Source: CBFGTV01 sp965652145 (GTDB lineage Bacteria > Bacillota > Clostridia > Peptostreptococcales > Natronincolaceae). From it: a stretch of DNA of 5,057 nucleotides. The stretch covers positions 1 to 5,057 of the forward strand of contig CBFGTV010000131.1 of NCBI GenBank assembly GCA_965652145.1, given 5' to 3'. Each line of letters begins with the position of its first letter. Position 1 is the first letter of the stretch. The notes under the pieces were generated by a model. It searched no databases and was not told the origin of the DNA. It worked only from the letters and a program-made list of their open reading frames with translations. This document shows positions 1 through 4,992 of this stretch, in pieces. The translations under genes were made by a program, and so were the position numbers.

Positions 1-379
1 AAATCACCATATGAATGTTTCCCTTAAGTCTTCTAATCTGCTGTTCAACATCCTGTCCGCCGTAGGCAGCCAAAAGATTTACTGCCTTAGCAGCTGTCAG
101 CTTTCGGGCCTCGGCGGTGATTTGTATGGCCAATTCCCTGGTGGGTGTAACGATTAATGCCTGAACATCATCCTTAGTTAGATCAATTTGTTCAAAAATT
201 GGCAGCACAAAGGCCAGGGTTTTACCTGTACCGGTTTGGGCCTGGGCAATCACATCCTTTCCCCGCAGCAGTTCTGGAATAACCTGGGTTTGAATGGGGG
301 TAGGGTCTGTAATGCCATTCTCCTTTAGCACTTCGACCATTTCAGCCTTTATTCCTAAATCTAAAAAATCTTGCTTCAT
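1..379 (-). CDS. DEAD-box ATP-dependent RNA helicase, N-terminal part (cut by window edge)
   Basis: The first 126 codons of a DEAD-box RNA helicase; the rest lies beyond base 1. Such enzymes use ATP to open RNA duplexes in ribosome assembly, mRNA decay or cold adaptation. Visible motifs in order are F5 upstream of the Q motif, the Q motif PTPIQ with Q30, motif I AQTGTGKT at residues 47-54, motif Ia PTRELA at 79-84, and the GG of the next motif at 107-108. The fragment ends just where the TPGR motif would follow, so the DEAD box itself is not visible. The ATG at 379 is preceded by AGGAAGG (392-398) with a 12-nt gap, and the protein begins directly with the usual short lead into the Q motif. 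It has its own promoter (442-471) and sits behind a terminator, so it is probably transcribed separately from the genes upstream. The family assignment is firm; which paralogue (CshA-like or other) cannot be told from this part. Confidence 0.96.
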   Translation of the reverse strand, partial: MKQDFLDLGIKAEMVEVLKENGITDPTPIQTQVIPELLRGKDVIAQAQTGTGKTLAFVLPIFEQIDLTKDDVQALIVTPTRELAIQITAEARKLTAAKAVNLLAAYGGQDVEQQIRRLKGNIHMVI

Positions 380-441
380 AGTTTTAAAATACCTTCCTGT
401 TTTTTAATATTATGTTCCTTTATTTAACAATCCATTCTGTC

Positions 442-471
442 ATTTTATCACAGCCCTTGACAAATAGCAAA
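442..471 (-). promoter_or_regulatory. Predicted promoter of the helicase gene, extended -10
   Basis: On the minus strand there is a -10 TAAAAT (442-447) directly preceded by TGA (448-450), giving an extended TGnTAnAAT-type element. A weak -35, TTTGCT (466-471), stands 18 bp upstream. The extended -10 could compensate for the poor -35. It predicts a leader of about 55 nt before the ATG at 379, and it lies just downstream of the 505-531 terminator, where an independent promoter would be expected. Prediction from sequence only. Confidence 0.5.
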
Positions 472-475
472 GACT

Positions 476-487
476 TCCTGATCAGGA
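476..487. repeat. 12-bp perfect palindrome upstream of helicase promoter
   Basis: TCCTGATCAGGA is a perfect palindrome lying 4 bp upstream of the predicted -35 of the helicase gene and downstream of the preceding terminator. Its position would suit an operator, but no known regulator site is recognised in it, and a 12-mer palindrome has no loop to make a useful RNA hairpin. Confidence 0.35.
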
Positions 488-504
488 GGGCACTATAAAA
501 AAAT

Positions 505-531
505 AAGCAACTAGTTTTTGCCAAGCTGCTT
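505..531 (-). terminator. Rho-independent terminator ending the kinase/membrane-protein transcript
   Basis: On the minus strand the arm AAGCAGCT pairs with AGTTGCTT (8 bp including one G-U) around an 11-nt loop, followed by ATTTTTTT. It lies 87 bp downstream of the stop of the P-loop gene at 618. On the plus strand the wobble becomes an A-C mismatch, although a T6 run also follows the hairpin there, so it acts best for minus-strand transcripts and may be weakly bidirectional. Confidence 0.7.
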
Positions 532-617
532 TTTTGAACTTATTAAATTATACTGAATATGTCATAATCATTCCCATTATAGAGGTTATAATCAAAAAAT
601 CCTAAAAAAATTAAGTA

Positions 618-1160
618 TTATTTAACCTCAATAACAGCCTGTATCCTTTTTAGCTTTTCCTCCACCTCTATATCTCCTTCTATTCTAAGTACCTTACAAT
701 TTAACTTGTTTAACCAATGGTCGTGCAGCTTCTTACTCCTGATATTTAAGTCTCCCCCATCATACCTTGATGCCCATTCTATAAATTTTAAGTGGTTTTC
801 GTATTGCTTTCCGCCAGGATTAATTTCTCGTCCATATCTAGTCTTTTCTCGCTCCATTAGCCTGACCATTCTGATTTCCTCTGGTATCCATAAAAATATT
901 ACCAGATCAAAATAGGGGATAAATACATCTCCCCAGCCACATAGGGAACCCGACAGCACCCATTTTTCCGTATTCTTTAATTGTTCGCCTAAGAGCTTTA
1001 CTCGTTCTCCTACTTCACGTATTTGCCTGTAGGGTGGTTCAGTTTTAATCCAAAAGAAATCATCGGTATCAAAATGTCTATAGCTTAGCTCCTGGCACAT
1101 TCTTTCTGCCAAGGTGGTTGTTCCTGAACCCGAAGCCCCCAAGATATGAATTCGATTCAT
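618..1160 (-). CDS. P-loop nucleotide kinase-like protein (adenylate/shikimate kinase fold)
   Basis: A 180-residue cytoplasmic P-loop protein resembling the small kinases often annotated as adenylate kinase-like, topology modulation or AAA ATPases. The P-loop G8-A-S-G-S-G13-T14-T15 lies right at the N-terminus, with Thr14 where Walker A normally has the invariant lysine. Other landmarks are the acidic DTDD at residues 31-34 (position of the substrate-binding DxD of shikimate-type kinases), SGS with CGWGD at 70-78, a hydrophobic strand with WIPEE at 86-95, and an Arg-rich lid-like stretch REKTRYGRE at 104-112. From memory, relatives in Firmicutes share both the TTT P-loop and the DTDD and CGWGD segments, so the missing lysine is probably a family trait, not damage. 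The start is fixed: the codon before ATG is an in-frame TAG, and AAAGGAG (1173-1179) stands 12 nt upstream. It follows the membrane-protein gene by 55 nt, probably in one transcript. The substrate is unknown; nucleoside or small-molecule phosphorylation is only inferred. Confidence 0.88.
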   Translation of the reverse strand: MNRIHILGASGSGTTTLAERMCQELSYRHFDTDDFFWIKTEPPYRQIREVGERVKLLGEQLKNTEKWVLSGSLCGWGDVFIPYFDLVIFLWIPEEIRMVRLMEREKTRYGREINPGGKQYENHLKFIEWASRYDGGDLNIRSKKLHDHWLNKLNCKVLRIEGDIEVEEKLKRIQAVIEVK

Positions 1161-1215
1161 CTACTTATACAGCTCCTTTATCGTTTCAGTGTTAAAGGGA
1201 TAGCAGCATTGAGAA

Positions 1216-1530
1216 CTAACTATCTTTTATCTTTTTTCTGTCATTGAAAATTTCAGCTGCAATTAGAACAAGTAAATAAATTACTATTGTTCGTAATAAT
1301 ATACGAATAAAATCCGCTTGAAAGGTATGGGTTGAAAATCTGAAGCCCTTAAAACTAATTTGGGCTACAATATATGAGCCTGCCAGGTAAACTACTTTAA
1401 TAACACAATTCCGTGCTGTTTCTCTGTTTTTCAATAACAACCATGCTATAAAAAACACTGCTAAAATAAAGATAGCAAATAAAAAATAATAAGATAACGT
1501 CAATCTTGGTAATATAATTTCAGTTTCCAT
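1216..1530 (-). CDS. Small membrane protein of unknown function, three predicted transmembrane helices
   Basis: I do not recognise this 104-residue protein. It has hydrophobic segments at about residues 14-33, 42-60 and 75-95. A charged KNRETARN loop separates the first two, a basic, aromatic loop (KGFRF) separates the second and third, and the tail is basic and acidic (NDRKKIKDS). There is no signal peptidase site and no cysteine pattern. The positive-inside rule would put the first loop and the C-terminus in the cytoplasm only if the middle segment were not a simple membrane span, so the topology is unsettled. The ATG at 1530 has an excellent ribosome site, AAGGAGG (1539-1545), 8 nt upstream, which strongly supports it as a real gene. 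A promoter is predicted at 1576-1605. The kinase-like gene follows after 55 nt without a terminator, so the two are probably cotranscribed, but that does not reveal a shared function. Confidence 0.8.
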   Translation of the reverse strand: METEIILPRLTLSYYFLFAIFILAVFFIAWLLLKNRETARNCVIKVVYLAGSYIVAQISFKGFRFSTHTFQADFIRILLRTIVIYLLVLIAAEIFNDRKKIKDS

Positions 1531-1575
1531 GCCTTACCCCTCCTTAAATATTAGAATTTCTTACTATAGAAAGCC

Positions 1576-1605
1576 AGTAAACTGCTTTTCACTGTATAAA
1601 GTCAA
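1576..1605 (-). promoter_or_regulatory. Possible promoter of the membrane-protein/kinase transcript
   Basis: On the minus strand TTGACT (1600-1605) and TTTACT (1576-1581) are separated by 18 bp, matching the sigma-A consensus at 5/6 and 4/6 positions. It would give a leader of about 40 nt to the ATG at 1530. A perfect TATAAT at 1638-1643 lies further upstream but has no -35 at a suitable distance. Either could serve. Confidence 0.35.
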
Positions 1606-1646
1606 CTCTATTTCAATCTATATTCTTTATATACAGCATTATATTC

Positions 1647-1751
1647 TCAATTCTTGAGCCGCTTATAAACAAGGAATAGAAGGTAAATGATCCCCCCCAA
1701 TACAATCAAATTTAATTGCTGAAATAATAAACCAAAGGTTATTTAAAACAT
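1647..1751 (-). pseudogene. Remnant of a small hydrophobic single-helix protein, nonsense codon at position 3
   Basis: An ATG at 1751 has a well-placed ribosome site, AGAAGG (1759-1764), with a 7-nt gap, but codon 3 is TAA (1743-1745). Reading on in the same frame gives 31 more sense codons to a TGA at 1647-1649. The product would be a hydrophobic helix followed by a basic end: residues 16-29 read IVLGGIIYLLFLVY and residues 30-34 read KRLKN. A good ribosome site, an uninterrupted frame, a membrane helix and a basic tail together look like a short membrane protein of 34 residues inactivated by one nonsense change. A run of seven G (1692-1698 on the minus strand) lies within the frame. Downstream rescue starts are only TTG codons 15 and 18, with no ribosome site. 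It could be chance in AT-rich DNA, or a sequencing error could hide an intact gene. Confidence 0.4.
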
Positions 1752-1925
1752 TTTTAAACCTTCTGAAAACAAATCTAAAGCAAATACATAATACTATATA
1801 TGCTTTAAACAAATAGAGCTGTTTTTTATGGATTCCCTCATGTTTCTATTCTCGATATTTTTTCTGTTTCCTTCAATATTTTCTATAATTCAACAGATGG
1901 ATTTTGGAGAAATATTTAAAATCAG
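1752..1925. other. AT-rich intergenic stretch without recognisable genes
   Basis: Between the small remnant gene (whose ribosome site is at 1759-1764) and the terminator at 1926-1961 I find no coding frame with a ribosome site on either strand, no hairpin with a T-run, and no repeat. Frames present are of 14-16 codons, at chance level. Confidence 0.6.
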
Positions 1926-1961
1926 AAAAATTACAGCCCCCTAAAGTATTTTAGGAGGCTG
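1926..1961 (-). terminator. Rho-independent terminator of the flavin reductase gene
   Basis: On the minus strand CAGCCTCCTAAA (1950-1961) pairs with TTTAGGGGGCTG (1934-1945): 12 bp including one G-U wobble, with a 4-nt loop, followed by TAATTTTT. It starts 20 nt after the stop codon at 1981. On the plus strand the wobble is a C-A mismatch and no T-run follows, so it is directed at minus-strand transcription and isolates the reductase from the genes downstream. Confidence 0.88.
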
Positions 1962-1980
1962 CTTGTTTAGCTATCTTAAA

Positions 1981-3939
1981 TTATTTTTCTGTTGCGGCAC
2001 TTTCACCAGCAATTTTTCCAAATACCATTATATCAGCAATTGCATTTCCGCCCAGGCGATTACCCGCATGGATTCCACCAGTTACTTCACCGGCAGCATA
2101 TAGGCCTGATATAGGTTTACCGTTTGTACTAATTACTCTGGCATATTCATCTATTTCCAGCCCTCCCATGGTATGATGTACCGAAGGTGATCGGGGAGTT
2201 GCATAGAAGGGGCCTACCTCGATTTTGGGCCCAAAGTTCTTCTTGCCAAAGTCTGGGTCACTTCCATTTTCTATATAAGAATTATATTTATTGATTTCAG
2301 ACACCAGTACTTCGGGGTCCATATCCAACTGAACTGCCAGCTCTTCCAGAGTATCGGCCTTATAGACACTCTTGGTTTCGATAAGATTATCTATACTGTC
2401 ACCCCAATTGTTTTTTTCGCCGGGTTGTGGGTTTCCAGCGGTTACCTGATCACAAATAATATAGAACAGGCCATCTTTTTGTTCTAACGCTGCGGCTGCT
2501 AGCACGTCTCTGCCTGAATACTCATTGACAAAACGTCTTCCCTCAGAATTTACAAAAACCTGGGATTCAGCACTGCCCCATAGTCCTCCTGACAAAGCCC
2601 CACTGGTAGGATGAGAGCTTGGCATTAATTGAATGAAGCCCATACCCACTAAGTTGGCATCTACCGCTTTACCCATTATAATTCCATCACCGGTTGAGTC
2701 GGATGAATTTGTTGTAGGCATACTAAGGGGCAAATCAGGCCAGTATACATTATATTCCGCCCTCATTTCAGGGTTGGCTCCAAATCCACCTGTTGCAATG
2801 ACAACACCCTTTTCTGCCCTTAGGGTAACAGGTGTACCGTCGCTCTTCTCTGCCTTGACCCCAACAACTCTGTCATTTTCAACAATTAGTTCTAAGCCCT
2901 TGGTTTCAAGCATTATTTCTACACCCATCTCAGTAGATGCTTCGTTAAGTGTTCTGATGTAACCTGATCCAATTGCCTCAGTTGTACCATGGGTTCTGGG
3001 CCAAAGGGCACCCAATACGGTACTAATATCATCAGAAAATTTAAGGCCATAGCCTTCCAGCCATTCGATGGCCTTGTATGAATTTTTAGCTAGAATTTCT
3101 ATCAGGCTGGTCTTACCGGTAATAACTGATCCATCAAGACCCTCACGTTTGCCTCCCATGTAGGTTTGTACCATATGTAACTCAACAGAATCAAAAAGAA
3201 CACTGGTATCACCCTTAAGATACTCCTGGATTTGACCCTTTAGTATTTTCAAGGTAGGAGCCATATCTCCAAAATCTTCTTCCTTTAAATCCAATATAGA
3301 CCTTAACTCATCTATAAGGGGCTGAGTCATTTCAACAGCACTTTGTCTTTTAGGATCAACAGCATTGTATGCGCCCCCTGCCCGAAGGGTATTTCCACCC
3401 AGGGCAGCTGCCTTTTCAATCAAAATAACGCTGGCACCATTTTCAGCAGCTGATGTGGCGGCTGCCAGCCCTGCACCACCACCACCAATAACGACTACAT
3501 CCGCTGTCTTATTGATTTCCTCACCGGCACTCTTAATATCCTTTTTGGTTTTCAATGCCTGAACATCGCCACCAGCTTGAATGACACAAGCTTCAACGGC
3601 CATTAGGAACCCATTACTGGTATTTGTAGCCCCTGAAATTGTATCAATGGCCAATGTCTGCCCATTAATAATTTTCTCTGGGAAATTAGTAAAGACTGGC
3701 TTTGCAATATCCTCTGTTTCATTGTGACTAACAACCTTAATCTCTTCAATCTCTGTTTCACTGAAGGTAACTGATACGGTTATATCGCCAAAGTTACCCT
3801 TTGCTGAAGCTGTGTAGGTTCCTGCCTGATACAAGGCATCAGAACTGGCGGGTGTCTTGGTATCTGAGCAGCCCACCATTAGCATCATAATGAGGCTTAG
3901 TACTAGGCATATTGCCACCTTTGACCTGTGTTTTTTCAA
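1981..3939 (-). CDS. Surface lipoprotein flavin reductase, fumarate-reductase/flavocytochrome c family, FMN-binding plus FAD domains
   Basis: A 652-residue predicted reductase acting outside the membrane. The N-terminus is a lipoprotein signal with a basic start, a hydrophobic core at residues 8-22 and lipobox MVGC with Cys24. An FMN-binding domain follows at about 37-124, with D99-T-I-S-G-A-T105, the motif where ApbE attaches FMN to threonine. The FAD domain (about 146-645) has GGGGAGLAA at 152-160, TGDG at 416-419, HHTMGG at 588-593 and AAGEVTGG at 615-622. By comparison from memory with Shewanella fumarate reductase, H443, R477, H589 and R628 match its H365, R402 (proton donor), H504 and R544. 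Its Met375, Thr377, Glu378 and Arg381 have no counterpart: the segment between H443 and N464 is three residues shorter and reads LSGGLWGSAESQ. The substrate is therefore probably another unsaturated acid. There is no haem (CxxCH) domain, so electrons must come through the covalent FMN from a partner. The start is TTG, with AAGGGGG 7 nt upstream. The upstream MerR gene probably controls it. Confidence 0.93.
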   Translation of the reverse strand: MKKHRSKVAICLVLSLIMMLMVGCSDTKTPASSDALYQAGTYTASAKGNFGDITVSVTFSETEIEEIKVVSHNETEDIAKPVFTNFPEKIINGQTLAIDTISGATNTSNGFLMAVEACVIQAGGDVQALKTKKDIKSAGEEINKTADVVVIGGGGAGLAAATSAAENGASVILIEKAAALGGNTLRAGGAYNAVDPKRQSAVEMTQPLIDELRSILDLKEEDFGDMAPTLKILKGQIQEYLKGDTSVLFDSVELHMVQTYMGGKREGLDGSVITGKTSLIEILAKNSYKAIEWLEGYGLKFSDDISTVLGALWPRTHGTTEAIGSGYIRTLNEASTEMGVEIMLETKGLELIVENDRVVGVKAEKSDGTPVTLRAEKGVVIATGGFGANPEMRAEYNVYWPDLPLSMPTTNSSDSTGDGIIMGKAVDANLVGMGFIQLMPSSHPTSGALSGGLWGSAESQVFVNSEGRRFVNEYSGRDVLAAAALEQKDGLFYIICDQVTAGNPQPGEKNNWGDSIDNLIETKSVYKADTLEELAVQLDMDPEVLVSEINKYNSYIENGSDPDFGKKNFGPKIEVGPFYATPRSPSVHHTMGGLEIDEYARVISTNGKPISGLYAAGEVTGGIHAGNRLGGNAIADIMVFGKIAGESAATEK

Positions 3940-3946
3940 TGTAATT

Positions 3947-3953
3947 CCCCCTT
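3947..3953 (-). promoter_or_regulatory. Ribosome binding site that fixes the TTG start of the reductase
   Basis: AAGGGGG stands 7 nt before the TTG at 3939-3937. No in-frame ATG or GTG is available between this site and the lipoprotein signal; starting later would remove the basic n-region (MKKHRSK). The TTG is therefore the initiation codon, which usually lowers translation compared with ATG. Confidence 0.8.
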
Positions 3954-3962
3954 GTCTAAATT

Positions 3963-4031
3963 GCTTATCAATTTTGCACTGTTAGTTATTTAATTAACAA
4001 TTGCTAATTTAACTGTGATTTATTGATAAGC
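3963..4031 (-). repeat. Long inverted repeat (69 nt) in the reductase leader
   Basis: GCTTATCAAT (3963-3972) and ATTGATAAGC (4022-4031) are perfect 10-bp inverted arms. Nested inside, CACTGTTA (3977-3984) and TAACTGTG (4009-4016) pair over 7 of 8 positions, separated from the outer stem by a symmetric internal loop of about 4 nt on each side. Folded in the reductase mRNA, this makes a two-tier hairpin ending 10 nt before the ribosome site. On the minus strand no T-run follows, so it is not an attenuator terminator. It could be an mRNA stabiliser, a translation control element or a pair of protein sites. Confidence 0.6.
3983..4000 (-). promoter_or_regulatory. Candidate Rex (NADH/NAD+ redox repressor) operator in reductase leader
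   Basis: The minus strand reads TTGTTAATTAAATAACTA. Against the clostridial Rex consensus TTGTTAAnnnnTTAACAA it matches 7 of 7 in the first half and 5 of 7 in the second. It lies about 50-65 nt downstream of the predicted transcription start, a position compatible with roadblock repression, and within the loop region of the long inverted repeat. Because the surrounding DNA is very AT-rich, a chance match of this quality is quite possible. Confidence 0.35.
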
Positions 4032-4056
4032 TTGCTTTTTTATTTGCCTCTACTAT

Positions 4057-4087
4057 ATTATAAAGCCTGTATCTACTCCAGAGTCAA
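4057..4087 (-). promoter_or_regulatory. MerR-type promoter of the reductase gene with 19-bp spacer
   Basis: On the minus strand TTGACT (4082-4087, 5/6) and a perfect TATAAT (4057-4062) are separated by exactly 19 bp (4063-4081). Ordinary sigma-A promoters prefer 17 bp; the 19-bp spacing is characteristic of promoters activated by MerR proteins, which untwist the spacer. The spacer contains a partial dyad with CTG and CAG ends (4067-4081), and a second dyad, ACTC-CA-GAGT (4075-4084), overlaps the -35. The MerR gene ends 75 bp upstream. Transcription would begin near 4050, leaving a leader of about 110 nt. Confidence 0.75.
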
Positions 4088-4162
4088 TGTTATAATTTTT
4101 ATTATTTTTTTGTAATAAAAGTACTTTTTAGATATTTACATAGTTAAAATACTGAATTTAAA

Positions 4163-4978
4163 TTATTTTATTTTCTTAACTGGAATCCATAGTTCAAAAT
4201 ATCTGGCCAGTTGATTTTTATCGTGTTCTTCATTTATAATCCATCCAACCACCTCTCCATTTAGTTGTAGACCCTGCTCTCGAATATAGTTTAAAGCCGG
4301 CTTCAGTCTATAGGGCTGTAGTATTTCATCATTACTGCATTTAATAATCGTATGTACACAGAGCTTAGCTTCTATTCTTTTTGAATAGTTTAAATCCAAT
4401 TGATTAATTTTTTCCTGATACTTTGTGCTAATGGCATACCCCCAAAAAACCTGGGTACCATCTGGAATGTCTGCTTCAAGTATATTCAGTGCCAGCCAAA
4501 TAAAGGGCATATGTTCCAACCATTTTCGTGTTACTTTTTTTTTCGTTTCTACCTCGCCCTTTTTAAATTGATGATTCACCTGATTGTTAAAAAAAATCAA
4601 TTCAGGACCTTCTTCAAGTACATAATTATCTACCAATCTTTCTATATTATTAAAGGATTCCTTCACTTCTTTTATTCTTACAGACAGCTCTTGATAGTGC
4701 TTGATTTTATTTTCAATAGCTACTATTTGTTCCGATAACCTGGCAGATGCTTCACGAAAGTTATAATTATCTAAAAAATCTATCGCCTCATCTGTGGTAA
4801 AATCCATATTTCGATAATATTTATAGGCCACCAGCTTATGAATATCCATTGCATTAAAAAGCCTATAGTTATTTTTTTCATTTTTTTCAGGCTTCACAAT
4901 TCCTCTTTTTTCGAAAAAGCGTATTGTTTCGGGAGCTATTCCTATAATTCGTTCTACGTCTCCTATTTTGTATTTCAT
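4163..4978 (-). CDS. MerR-family transcriptional regulator with GyrI-like effector domain
   Basis: A 271-residue DNA-binding regulator. Residues 1-70 are the MerR winged helix: KIGDVERIIGIAPETIRFFE, then RGIVKP and NYRLF, then the second helix pair. Residues about 76-116 form the dimerising coiled coil. The C-terminal 140 residues resemble the GyrI-like/BmrR-type small-molecule domain, ending in a strand ARYFELWIPV typical of it. Metal-sensing MerR proteins are about half this length and carry paired cysteines; here the C-terminal domain has only C207 and C214, so an organic ligand is more likely. The start is set at 4978 because GGAGGAG (4986-4992) lies 7 nt upstream; a further in-frame ATG at 5002 would place that site inside the gene and add eight residues before the conserved helix. 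It precedes the reductase on the same strand, and the promoter between them has the MerR-type 19-bp spacer. No clear terminator follows, so some readthrough into the reductase is possible. No convincing promoter is seen in the 65 bp upstream to the window edge. Confidence 0.93.
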   Translation of the reverse strand: MKYKIGDVERIIGIAPETIRFFEKRGIVKPEKNEKNNYRLFNAMDIHKLVAYKYYRNMDFTTDEAIDFLDNYNFREASARLSEQIVAIENKIKHYQELSVRIKEVKESFNNIERLVDNYVLEEGPELIFFNNQVNHQFKKGEVETKKKVTRKWLEHMPFIWLALNILEADIPDGTQVFWGYAISTKYQEKINQLDLNYSKRIEAKLCVHTIIKCSNDEILQPYRLKPALNYIREQGLQLNGEVVGWIINEEHDKNQLARYFELWIPVKKIK

Positions 4979-4985
4979 GTCATTA

Positions 4986-4992
4986 CTCCTCC
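4986..4992 (-). promoter_or_regulatory. Ribosome binding site deciding the MerR start
   Basis: GGAGGAG stands 7 nt before the ATG at 4978-4976. It argues against the longer reading from the ATG at 5002, whose own upstream sequence (AATATTC) has no purine-rich site. Confidence 0.8.

Noticed and set aside
576..592. ATTATA-GAGGT-TATAAT hairpin downstream of the kinase-like gene
   Set aside because: It is an all-AT 6-bp stem without a minus-strand T-run; the hairpin at 505-531 is the better terminator.
706..915. Plus-strand open frame of 69 codons
   Set aside because: It lies wholly opposite the kinase-like gene, which has clear motifs and a ribosome site; the plus-strand frame has neither and its product resembles no domain.
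1898..1945. Plus-strand frame of 15 codons starting MDFGEIFK, resembling the beginning of an HTH protein
   Set aside because: It is too short, has no ribosome site, runs into the reductase terminator, and shows no continuation in another frame.
2633..2962. Plus-strand open frame of 109 codons
   Set aside because: It is antisense to the FAD domain of the reductase, with low-complexity Ser/Thr/Pro-rich translation typical of a shadow frame.
3365..3562. Plus-strand open frame of 65 codons
   Set aside because: It is antisense to the conserved glycine-rich FAD-binding region; the Ala/Pro-rich product reflects the opposite strand's glycines.
3963..4031. Leader inverted repeat as a riboswitch or attenuator
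   Set aside because: No known riboswitch core is recognisable, and no competing terminator with a U-run follows on the coding strand.
4117..4128. AAAAGTACTTTT palindrome as a terminator after the MerR gene
   Set aside because: It has no loop, is purely AT except for its centre and has no proper following T-run on the minus strand, so termination is unlikely.
4400..4738. Plus-strand open frame of 112 codons
   Set aside because: It is antisense to the MerR coiled coil and effector domain; the Phe/Tyr-rich product is the reverse of Lys/Glu-rich coding.
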